Source: Baffinella frigidus | Lineage: Eukaryota > Cryptophyceae > Cryptomonadales > Baffinellaceae | Direction of reading: 5' to 3' | Length of the DNA: 20,826 nucleotides | Assembly (NCBI GenBank): GCA_026770585.1 | Contig: MU646917.1 | Span: forward strand, 213,977-234,802 | Part shown: one piece after another, positions 1-7,800 of the stretch | Position numbering within the stretch: position 1 is the stretch's first letter | Layout: each line of letters opens with the position of its first letter | The notes under the pieces: generated by a model | What the model was told of the DNA's origin: nothing | The model's database searches: none | Seen by the model: only the letters and a program-made list of their open reading frames with translations | Position numbers and translations under genes: made by a program

Positions 1-14
1 GGAGTGCTGAGCGA

Positions 15-30
15 CAGAGAGAGGGAGAGA

Positions 31-76
<46 letters not shown>
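15..76. repeat. GA/GT microsatellite
   Basis: Simple sequence: an imperfect GA run, about eleven GT units, then about twelve GA units. It is followed at 79-114 by two tandem copies of an 18-base unit beginning acttgcttgaatac. No coding signal. Confidence 0.9.
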
Positions 77-153
77 ACACTTGCTTGAATACAGGCACTT
101 GCTTGAATACAGGCATGGAGACACGGCAGTGTCAGGCCACACCAGAGGGCACG

Positions 154-257
154 TATCCCTTAAGTGGCCAGTAGGCTCATACGCCCTACAGTAGGGCCCT
201 AGGACCTGCCTAGGGCGAGTTAGGGTGAATATTCGCCCTATGGCCACTGAAGGGATG
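154..257 (+). mobile_element. MITE family B, copy 1
   Basis: About 104 bases with inverted ends. The left end is TATCCCTTAAGTGGCC and the right end is GGCCACTGAAGGGAT. The interior carries a CTAGGACCTGCCTAGG-like core. Three relatives lie at 1533-1636 (opposite orientation), 5481-5584 and 14056-14157. TA at both ends of the better copies suggests a TA target-site duplication, as for Tc1/mariner-type non-autonomous elements. The superfamily is inferred; no transposase is present. Confidence 0.75.
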
Positions 258-306
258 GGTATCCAGGATCCAAGGGCATAAAAGGACGCAAGGTTATGAG
301 GACGCA

Positions 307-425
307 TGCAGGGATACCTCGATTACAAGAAAACGCCACCCCCCTAGGACGACCATAGGGCCCTAGGCATAGCCCTACTGTAGGGTCCTACGGGGAGGTT
401 TTCTTGTAATCGAGGTACCCCTGTA
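307..425. mobile_element. MITE family A, copy 1 (diverged ends)
   Basis: Inverted-repeat element of about 119 bases. The ends read CAGGGATACCTCGATTACAA and, inverted, its near match ending CCCCTGTA. This is a variant of the commoner end CAGGGGTACCTCGCTCATAA. The middle holds the family core, with CCTAGG, CATAGGGCCCTAGGCATAG and GTAGGGTCCTA. Confidence 0.8.
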
Positions 426-525
426 GGTAGATTCACTTAGGCCTCCGAAGTAGATTCACTTGAGAGAGTTACGAGAAGTGCATGCGCACACAGCGTGCGT
501 CCATCGATTGCCAAGTGTGAGGACA

Positions 526-650
526 TACAGGGTTGCCTCACTCATAAGAAACTGCCCCCCTCCCTAGTAGGACCAACATAGGGCCCTAGGCATAGGCCTA
601 CTGTAGGCTCCTAGGGGGGGGCGGTTTCTTATGAGCGAGGTACCCCTGTA
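526..650. mobile_element. MITE family A, copy 2
   Basis: TA-CAGGG left end and CCCCTG-TA right end. Inverted arms of about 27 bases (CTCATAAGAAAC / GTTTCTTATGAG) flank G- and C-rich runs and the family core. Open reading frames through it translate the inverted repeat and are not genes. Confidence 0.85.
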
Positions 651-813
651 GTCCAGGACGAGTCCGTCTGGGGCCGTTAGGTCGACTGTACTCGAAACAA
701 ACATGGCCACTGTGTATGCACTTCCGTGGAGGGATTTTTTTATCAATATCAAAACGCCGAACGAGTCCTTGTTTCGTTCCCATAAAATACTTGAATGGCG
801 AGCCCGGTTTTAC

Positions 814-934
814 TACAGGGGTACCTCGCTCATAAGAAACCGCCCCCCCCTAGGACCCTACAGTAGGACCATGCATAGGGCCCTATGGTGGTCCTAGGGG
901 AGGGACGGTTTCTTATGAGCGAGGTACCCCTGTA
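814..934. mobile_element. MITE family A, copy 3 (near-consensus)
   Basis: Best preserved copy: 121 bases with almost perfect terminal inverted repeats starting TACAGGGGTACCTCGCTCAT and ending in its complement. The core is itself palindromic around CCATGCATAGGGCCCTATGG. Bounded by TA on both sides. Confidence 0.9.
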
Positions 935-1138
935 CGGCAGAGCTACGAGTCAACCAGGGCGCCGTTTCAGCCGGCACATGGCAGCGCGCGTGACACGACA
1001 CGAGCAACGTAATGAAACATGTATGTATTCGGTCTCTTGGAGCCCTTGGACTCACCCTTGGAGCCCTTTTCCCCTGAGGCGGGCCCGTCCAGGACATTCG
1101 GGCACTCCTCACGAGACACGGCCGGTTCCGAGCTCCCG

Positions 1139-1260
1139 CACAGGGGTACCTCGCTCGTAAGAAATCGCCACCCCCTAGGACCCTACAGTAGGCCTTTGCC
1201 TAGGGCCCTATGATGGTCCTAGGAGGGGGGGCGTGTTGTTATGAGCGAGGTACCCCTGTA
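1139..1260. mobile_element. MITE family A, copy 4
   Basis: 122-base copy; the left end has CA in place of TA. Arms contain CTCGTAAGAAA / GTTGTTATGAG, so the stems have started to diverge. The core carries CCTACAGTAGG. Confidence 0.85.
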
Positions 1261-1264
1261 TCGA

Positions 1265-1290
1265 TACATGGATACCTCGCGCATAAGGAC
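1265..1290 (+). mobile_element. MITE family A fragment
   Basis: Only the left terminal repeat survives (TACATGGATACCTCGCGCAT). It sits 25 bases upstream of a complete copy. Confidence 0.6.
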
Positions 1291-1315
1291 AGGGCATGTG
1301 AAGGAGCAGCTGCCG

Positions 1316-1436
1316 TACATGGGTACCTCGCTCATAAGAAACTGCCCCCCCCCTATGACCACCGTAGGGCCCTAGGCATGGTCCCACTGTAGGGTCCTAG
1401 GAGGAGCGGTTTTCTTATGAGCGAGGTACCCCTGTA
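1316..1436. mobile_element. MITE family A, copy 5
   Basis: 121-base copy with left end TACATGGGTACCTCGCTCAT and right end GAGCGAGGTACCCCTGTA. It carries the standard core. Confidence 0.85.
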
Positions 1437-1532
1437 TCCCTGTATCACCGGTGACGTGCGCCACGGGTGGGGGTGGGGGTTTTCTGGTGCGGCGACGGGG
1501 GGATGAGGGAGAAGTGGCGCGCGTCGTAATTA

Positions 1533-1636
1533 TATCCCTTGAGTGGCCATAGGGCGATTTTTCACCCTAACTCGCCGTGGGCAGGTCCTAGGGCCCTACC
1601 GTAGGGCGTATGAGCCTACTGGTCACTTAAGGGATA
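1533..1636 (-). mobile_element. MITE family B, copy 2 (inverted)
   Basis: Reverse-orientation relative of 154-257. Ends are TATCCCTTGAGTGGCC and CACTTAAGGGATA, about 104 bases. The interior matches the reverse complement of copy 1, including GCAGGTCCTAGGGCCCTAC. TA borders on both sides. Confidence 0.75.
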
Positions 1637-1642
1637 GGATGA

Positions 1643-1677
1643 CGCTCGTCGCACCTCTCCTAGAGGTGCGACGAGCG
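1643..1677. repeat. Perfect 16-base hairpin
   Basis: Perfect inverted repeat: CGCTCGTCGCACCTCT, spacer CCT, then the exact complement. It lies 7 bases outside a family B MITE and about 280 bases past the zinc-finger gene stop. There is no T run, so I do not call it a terminator. From 1680 to 1957 the sequence is very GC-rich and open in several frames, probably the 3' untranslated region of the neighbouring gene. Confidence 0.8.
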
Positions 1678-1957
1678 CGCTATCACCGCATCAGCTGCCC
1701 CAGGTGGTTGTCCCGGGTGAAGGGTGGCAGCTGCAGCCGACGGTTCAAGGGGGGCTGCTGCCACGTCACAGGGCTGGCCTCGCCCGCGATCGCGCCCTCT
1801 GGCGGCGCAGCGCGGCGCAGTGCGCAGGCATGCTCTTGCGCGCCGAGGTGCGCGCAGCGTGCGCCGCGCTCCACGCACAGCGAGAGCGAGGCCTCCCGCT
1901 GGCGTGGCGCATCGGGGTTGCCCGGCGAGGGGAGGTGGGTGCTCCATCGCAGGCCAT

Positions 1958-2983
1958 CTACCCCAGCATCATCAGGAGGCCCTCCGCCGCCTGCCTGTCG
2001 CTCATGGGCGGCGCGGTGGACGCGGGGGATTTTGCGAAGCTTTTCCCGAGGTTGATGGTGCTGGGGGGCGACGCGAGGGGCGAGATCTCGAGGGCGAGGT
2101 TGTTGACGGGGGAGGAGCGGTGCGAGTCGCCCTCGTCCTCCTCCTCCTCCTCGACCTGCTCGTCCGCGTCGGAGCGCTCCTGCTCGAGCGCGTGGATGAG
2201 GCGCGCGTTGACCTCCTCCTGCGTGCAGTGCGGCCAGGTGGCCTCCTGGTGCTGAAGGCCCCGCCAGATCTCGCAGACCACCTTCACGGTCGCGCCGTAA
2301 TCGACCGCGATGGCCTTGGCCTCGATCATGCCCCCACGCACCATGCGCCCAGTCCCAGGGGAGATCTTCGGGCGCTGGAAGAAGATCTCGAGCACCTCCT
2401 CATCGGAAAGATGGCCGGATCGTTGATATTTGCCCCGCTTGACTGCGTCGGTCCGCTTGACAGGTTTGCGCTCGCGCGCGCCCAGTAGCACGGCAGTTGC
2501 AGACGATGTGGCGTTGTCAGGCTCCGCAGGCTCGTCCTTCTCCGAAGTCTCTTCTTCCCCCCCATCCGCCCCATAAACCTCGCGGCCCTGATCCACCGAC
2601 AAACTGTCGACCCCGATCTCGCGCGCGAGGGCTGCGAGGAGCATCTGCACCTCCGCGTTGGTGTTCCTGGTGTCCGAGGTAGGGTCCTGCTTCTTCTTCT
2701 GCTGCTTGGGCAGCGCGGAAGGAGGGGCCTCGTAGGCGGCAGGAGTGGACTCCTCCTCCTCCTCCTCGTTGGGGTACTTGCGCTTGTTCTGCATCGCCTT
2801 GCCCTGGTTGACGTGGATGCGCTCGTAGTGCATCTTGCAGTGGTAGAGCCGGTCGCCGGAGTAGTCACACTGCCGGCAGTGGTACCAGCGCTTCGTCCCG
2901 TCGTGGCGCGTCAAAAGCCAGTCGTGCTTGCGGTGCAGAACGGCCGTTCGTGAACTCTCCCAAAGGGACTCCTTCCCGTCCAT
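1958..2983 (-). CDS. C2H2 zinc-finger / helix-turn-helix-like nuclear protein
   Basis: Intronless frame of 341 residues ending in TAG. The frame stays open upstream to 3085, but the first true ATG is at 2983; it has A at -3 and G at +4. Residues 36-57 form one C2H2 finger (C-X2-C-X12-H-X4-H: C36, C39, H52, H57). A Lys/Arg-rich patch follows, then Glu-rich low-complexity runs (73-78, 278-285). Residues about 190-252 look like a helix-turn-helix unit with the stretch AVDYGATVKVVCEIWRG, which resembles the Y-G-V-S-x-K-T-V-x-x-I-W DNA-binding segments common in stramenopile and haptophyte proteins (recall, not a search). A DNA-binding or transposon-derived regulator is likely; no catalytic residues are visible, so I do not call it a transposase. 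G+C is higher than in the flanks. Coding status is well supported, function is inferred. Confidence 0.75.
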   Translation of the reverse strand: MDGKESLWESSRTAVLHRKHDWLLTRHDGTKRWYHCRQCDYSGDRLYHCKMHYERIHVNQGKAMQNKRKYPNEEEEEESTPAAYEAPPSALPKQQKKKQDPTSDTRNTNAEVQMLLAALAREIGVDSLSVDQGREVYGADGGEEETSEKDEPAEPDNATSSATAVLLGARERKPVKRTDAVKRGKYQRSGHLSDEEVLEIFFQRPKISPGTGRMVRGGMIEAKAIAVDYGATVKVVCEIWRGLQHQEATWPHCTQEEVNARLIHALEQERSDADEQVEEEEEDEGDSHRSSPVNNLALEISPLASPPSTINLGKSFAKSPASTAPPMSDRQAAEGLLMMLG

Positions 2984-3149
2984 AGTGTGCGCGGCCTGGG
3001 CGAGGCTGTGCAAGGCTACGCGGGGCTGTTCGGGGCCGAGTGCGGGGAAAGTTCGAGGCGAGGAAGGAGGAGGCGGGGCGAGCAAGGCGCGGAGTGCCGA
3101 AAGAGGAAAGGTCGAAGGGCAGAGAAAAAAGAGAAGCAGTTGACTAATT

Positions 3150-3260
3150 CATAAAATTGAAAAAAAGAGGTTTAATACTCCGAGCCCGCCTCAGGACTGC
3201 CGAAATTCAGTAAAGCGACTCTCTGCAGAACCAGTCCTAAAAGGACCTAAAAAGGACCTA
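3150..3260 (+). repeat. CCTAAAGGA-type dispersed repeat
   Basis: Contains CTGCAGAACCAGT and tandem AAAGGACCTAAAAAGGACCTA units. The same words recur at 3500-3890, 6420-6446, 12395-12665, 13030-13122 and 13880-13905. Confidence 0.6.
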
Positions 3261-3262
3261 AA

Positions 3263-3346
3263 GGATCCGCGGACATCGAGGAGGAGCGCGCCGCCCAGCT
3301 GGCGCCTGCGCTCCCCGTCGTCGTCAACGTCTACCCCGTGGCGTAG
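3263..3346 (+). pseudogene. Small coding-like fragment with stop (possible captured terminal exon)
   Basis: 28 codons ending in TAG, GC-rich and unlike its surroundings, translating to a segment with DIEEERAAQLAPALPVVVNV near its end. The frame is closed by a stop just upstream inside the CCTAAAGGA repeat. No family recognised. It may be the terminal exon or relic of another gene trapped between repeats. It could also be chance: only the amino-acid composition and GC shift support it. Confidence 0.25.
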
Positions 3347-3374
3347 TTAGCTCGTTCTAGTGGACGAGATGTTC

Positions 3375-3491
3375 TTTCTCCACCCACCCTCTGGGTGGTT
3401 CTGGGCTGCTAGAGCCCTCACGTCTCGTCCCGCCTGTCCACCTGGCGTACAGCGGTCGTGTTTAACAATTTAGTAAACCTTGTTTTCCCCC
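3375..3491 (+). repeat. 117-base dispersed repeat, copy 1
   Basis: Nearly identical to 5004-5120, with a handful of differences over 117 bases. It starts TTTCTCCACCCACCC and ends GTTTTCCCCC. It contains a small stem (CCACCC..GGGTGG). The second copy lies inside the last intron of the coiled-coil gene. Confidence 0.85.
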
Positions 3492-3499
3492 CTTCCGGA

Positions 3500-3905
3500 A
3501 ATAACGAAATAACGGTGTCCGCCTATTGGGAGCTCGAAGAACCTAAAGGACCTAAAGAATCTCAACAGGCTTTTAGGCTTGATGTGATCCGAAAGGAAGC
3601 AGGGCCTTTCTACAGAACAAGTTCCGGTGTCCGCCTATGTTGGGAGCTCGAAGAACCTCAAGGACCTATGCAATACCCCAAGAGAACCGCCCTTTATCCC
3701 CTCTTCACGAGCCTCTGCACTGGAGAGCGAAACGCGATCCGAAAGCACAAATGTTTTTTCTGCAGATCCTTTCTACGGAAGGGCGTGTCGTTGGCATATG
3801 TTGGGAGAAATTAAAACCTAAAGGACCTAAAGAGTTCCGCTTATGTTGGGAGTTAAGTTGGGAGTTAAAAGAACCTCAAGGACCTGGACGAACTAGACCT
3901 GCGTA
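3500..3905 (+). repeat. Dispersed repeat cluster (family E and CCTAAAGGA units)
   Basis: Several tandem, unequal copies of a unit containing TGTCCGCCTATGTTGGGAGC, CTCGAAGAACCT and AAAGGACCTAAAG. From about 3695 to 3834 it holds a longer unit (CTCTTCACGAGCCTCTGCAC .. GGCATATGTTGGGAG) that recurs at 6319-6446 and 13755-13905. Frames through it have no recognisable protein. Confidence 0.75.
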
Positions 3906-3918
3906 AGGAGCCTAGGGT

Positions 3919-4185
3919 CTCCTCGCTCTGCCTTGAGTTAATTCCGGTCTCCTCAAAACGAGGGGAGTCCGGGACTGGAATTCCCTGGTCTGTTGTACAC
4001 ATTCGTCAACTACAGTGGGAGTGTACATGCATGTAGCCTTTACATGTAGGATAGTGGGCTACACGCCCCGCCGTGCGTCGAGAGCCTCGCTCCCTCTGAG
4101 TTCATCCGGTCTCCTCGAAATGAGGGGAGGCCGGGAACGGATTCCCCTGATCTGTTTTACAAATCCGATAACTTTGGGTGTAGCC
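3919..4185 (+). repeat. Duplicated ~100-base unit
   Basis: Two direct copies about 165 bases apart (from 3919 and from 4084). Both contain a CCGGTCTCCTC .. GAGGGGAG .. CCGG stem and end near GTAGCCTT. A related TACATGTAGCCTTCGCTG word recurs near 4265. The remainder to 4446 shows no gene. Confidence 0.65.
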
Positions 4186-4446
4186 TTCGCTGGTACATGT
4201 CCTTTCAGAAGGATTGGTGGGCCTGGCACTGAAATTACATGTGGCTCTAGGCGGTATCGCTCATCGGTACATGTAGCCTTCGCTGCAACTCGTCGGCCAC
4301 ACTGTGCACAGGGAGTTTGGGGGAGGCTATTTAGATTTAGAGGCCAGAGAGGAGGTTTGGCTCTAGCCAAACGTGGACCATCATCCATCAGTCGACTCAA
4401 GGATTTCCTCAAGGGCTCCGATCATCTTTCTCCACCAAACCACCCC

Positions 4447-4569
4447 TACAGGGGTACCTCGCTCATAAGAAACGCCCCCCCCCCCCTAGGACCACCGTAG
4501 GGCCCTAGGCATAGTCCTACTGTAGGGTCCTAGGGGGTGGCTGTTTCTTATGAGCGAGGTACCCCTGTA
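4447..4569. mobile_element. MITE family A, copy 6
   Basis: 123-base complete copy with TA-CAGGGGTACCTCGCTCAT ends. It lies about 95 bases beyond the stop codon of the coiled-coil gene. Confidence 0.88.
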
Positions 4570-4663
4570 GAACCACGCCGGAAAGCACACGCCACGAACT
4601 TGCCGCGCCAGGTCATCCGCCCGCGGGAAAACACACAAACGTCGCTTTACACACACAGTCGCT

Positions 4664-4804
4664 TTACTTTGCCGCGACGACCGTGGAGTGCACGGCCTGC
4701 TCGGCCTGGAGGGTGTCCTCGGCCTCTGAGAGCTTCGCGCGCGTCTGCTCCACCTTGGCGCGGAGCGTCGCGAGGTCCGCCATCGTCTGCTGCTTCAGCG
4801 AAAC
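4664..4804 (-). CDS. Exon 11 (last) of coiled-coil gene
   Basis: 46 codons plus TAA after CCCCCTTGCAG. Charged helix including LRAKVEQTRAKLSEAEDTLQ, ending HSTVVAAK. Repeated GTAAAGCGAC words lie just after the stop. Confidence 0.72.
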   Translation of the reverse strand, partial: VSLKQQTMADLATLRAKVEQTRAKLSEAEDTLQAEQAVHSTVVAAK

Positions 4805-7800
4805 CTGCAAGGGGGTGTTCGTTGTCCTTTATGTTGTGAGCCTCGGTCGGACAGGTGATGAGCCTCGATGGTTGACTAATGAAGGTGTTCGTGGTTAGGT
4901 TTGTCACCGCATTCAGGTTTCGAGTTTCGGGTCGCACCGTGTAGGGTGTAGGGTGTATGTAGGGTGTAGGGTGCAGGGTGTAGGGTGTAGGGTGTGGGTG
5001 TTTTTTCTCCACCCACCCTCTGGGTGGTTATGGGCTGCTAGAGCCCTCACGTCTCGTCCCACCTGTCCACCTGGCGTACAGCGGTCATGTTTAACAATTT
5101 AGTAAACCGTGTTTTCCCCCTGGGGTGTAGGGCCCCACCAGGTCCTCATTGAAAGGGTAGAGACAGGGGGTTTTGGGTTTCGGGTTTCGGGTTTCGGGTT
5201 CGGGTTCAGCTTTTTGGGTGGCCCCCGTTGTGTCACCTGGTCCTCCTTGACAGCCGCGACCTTGACCAAGATATTTTGTACCAAAATGACCACACGGGTT
5301 TGCTGGAATCGACTTTTCGGGTGTAGGGTACAGCGTGTCGGGTGTCAGCACCTGGTCCTCCTTGACAGCGGCCACCTTGACCTCCTGCGCCGCGATCTGC
5401 TCCTTCTGCTCGCTCTCCAAGTTCCGCACCTGCCGTAGGGTGTAGAATTTTTTTTAAAGCCTATTTTCGTGTTAATCCCTTATCCCTTAAGTGGCCAGTA
5501 GGCTCATACGCCCTACCGTAGGACCCTAGGACCAGCCTAGGACCTCAGGCCCCCAAATTTGGAGGCCTGGCCACGTAAGGGATATCATATCTCTTCGTGG
5601 AGGGTTTGGGGTTGGGGATTCAGGGGTTGAGCGATCTGCTCCTTTTGCTCGCTCTTCAGGCTCCGCACCTGGTGTGGTGTTTGGGGTTTGGAGTTTGGGG
5701 TTTGGGGGATGGGGGGTGGGGGGTGGGATGTGAGGTGTGGGGGTTGGGGTGTGGGGTTTGAGATTTGTGGTTTAAGGTTTGGGGTTTGGGTTTCAGGGTT
5801 TGGTGTTTCGGGGTTACAGGGGAACCTCGCTCGAGGTTACCGGGGTACCTCGAGCGAGGAGAGGAGCCTGGGGAGCGAAGTACCCCGGTTGGGGTTGAGG
5901 GTGGACACCTTGTTGACGAGGCGCGCGACACGCACCCCCGTGCTCGACGAGTAGTCCGTGATCCGGTCGTCCAGCTGTTGAGGGTTTGGGGGTTAGGGTG
6001 AGGGTTTAAGGGTTTAAGGGGTTAAGGGGGGACCAGTCGTTCACGCTCAGGGCACAAGTGGGACTTTCGCCGCAAGTTGATTCTGGCGAATAGTCCGTGG
6101 TCCGGTCATCCAGCTGTTTAGGGTTTGGGGTTGAGGGTTTGGGGTCTGGGGTTTCGGGTGTACGGTTTCGGGTGTACGGTTTAGGCAGCACGGGTGGGAA
6201 TTTCAGAACACGACGACGTTTCGGTGTAAAATTGTGTCGTGGTACAAACTGTACAAGTTTTTGCCGTTCTGTGCTGTTGACCATTGGCAGGTGTCTCGTA
6301 CAAATCTGGTACAAATCTCCATCTCTGCACTGGAGAGCGAAACGCGATCCGAAAGCAAACATGCTTTCCCTGCAGATCCCTCCTACGGAACAGCGTGTCG
6401 TTGGCATATGTTGGGAGCATCTAAAACCTAAAGGACCTAAAGGATCCAGAATCAACCGTAGGCGAATTCCTGCGTGTGCCCTGGAGCGGCCGAGGGACAG
6501 CGCTCTGGTCTCATCACGTCCATATCTTCATCATTCGGGTTCAAGGTTTCAGGTTTACGCACCTCCTTCGCGAAGCCATCAACCTTAGCCTGGATCTCAT
6601 CCGGATGAGTATTCATAATGAATACGATTTCGGGGATCTCCGATCCGATTCTCGTGCATCTTAAGGCTCTAAATGAAGTCTAGATAGACGACTGTCTTAT
6701 TTTTACCCCTTAACATACACCAAAATCGTATTCATGATGGATACTCCACGGGATGAGATCGCCTTCTTCTCGGGTGTCGGGTTTCGGGCTCCAGGTTCCG
6801 GGTTCCAGGTTCCAGGTTTCGCGTTTCGGGTCTCGGGTTTCGGGTTCCGGGTTTCGGGTTTCGCATTTCGGATTTGGAGTGTGGGGTTCAGGGTGGTTTT
6901 CGGGTTTACGCACCTCCTTCGCGCGGCCATCGACCTTAGCCTGGATCGCTTTCTTCTCCGTCGCCAGCTGCTTGTGCATCTCGCCTGCGTTTTGGGTTCA
7001 CGGATTACGGCTTAGCGTTTACGGTTAAAGGTGTAGGGTTTGGGGTGGGGGGTTTGGGGTTGGGGGTTGAGGGTTTGGTGGTTGGGGTTTGGGGTTTGGG
7101 ATTTGGGGTTTGGGGCGTGGGGTTTAGGGTTGAGGTTTAGGGTTTAGGGTTGAGGTTTAGGGTTCAGGGTTCAGGGTTCAGGGTTCAGGGTTTAGGGTTT
7201 GCCAAAGCTCAACATGCGTATCGGATGCAGGGTGTACCACCGAGAACGCCGATGCCCCCCTCGATCTTCTTCATTTGAGGGATCAAGGTTTACGGCTTAG
7301 CGTCTAGGGTTTAAGATTCAGAGGTTAGGGTTTGGGATTCAGTATACACTGCCCAGTCCGCTGGGTTCAAGGTCTACGGTTTAGAGTTTAGGGTGAAAGA
7401 TTTAGGGTTTGGGGTTCGGGATCTACCGCCGAGGCCGCCAATGTCCACCTCGATAGGGTTCAGGGTTTACGGCTTGGAGTTTAGGGTTTGGGGGTTGGGG
7501 TTTAGGGTTTGGGGTTCAGGTGGGTTACCACCGAGGCCGCCAATATCCGTACAGAGAGTGTAGGGTGTAGGGTTTGAGATGTAGGGTTTAGGATAAAGGG
7601 TTGAGGGTCTGGGATGCAGGGGATCTACCGCCGATGCCCCCGATGTCCCCCACGATCTTCGCTTAGAGTTTAGGGTTTAAGATGTATGGTTTAGGGTTTG
7701 GGATTCAGGGTGTACGATTCAGGGTTTTAGGGTTTGGGGTTCAGGGGGGGTTGCCGCCGAGGCCGCCGATGTCCTTAGTTAAAGTTGAGGGTTTAGGGTT

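Noticed and set aside
526-1436. Several open frames on both strands with similar peptide products (R-G-T-S-L-I-R-N and L-A-H-K-K strings)
   Set aside because: They translate the arms of family A MITEs in different frames, including both strands of the same element.
1543-2488. Long plus-strand frames of 170-254 codons
   Set aside because: They run antisense to the zinc-finger gene and its GC-rich 3' flank; composition is Arg/Ala-rich and no domain is visible.
2326-2868. 180-codon minus-strand frame
   Set aside because: Shifted frame of the zinc-finger gene with a Ser/Arg/Thr-rich product; the other frame holds the C2H2 motif.
6734-7028. Plus-strand frames rich in G-F-R-V-S
   Set aside because: Translation of GGGTTTCGGG-type repeats. 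The same applies to frames at 5688-6001, 8362-8562, 10465-10677 and 19255-19782.
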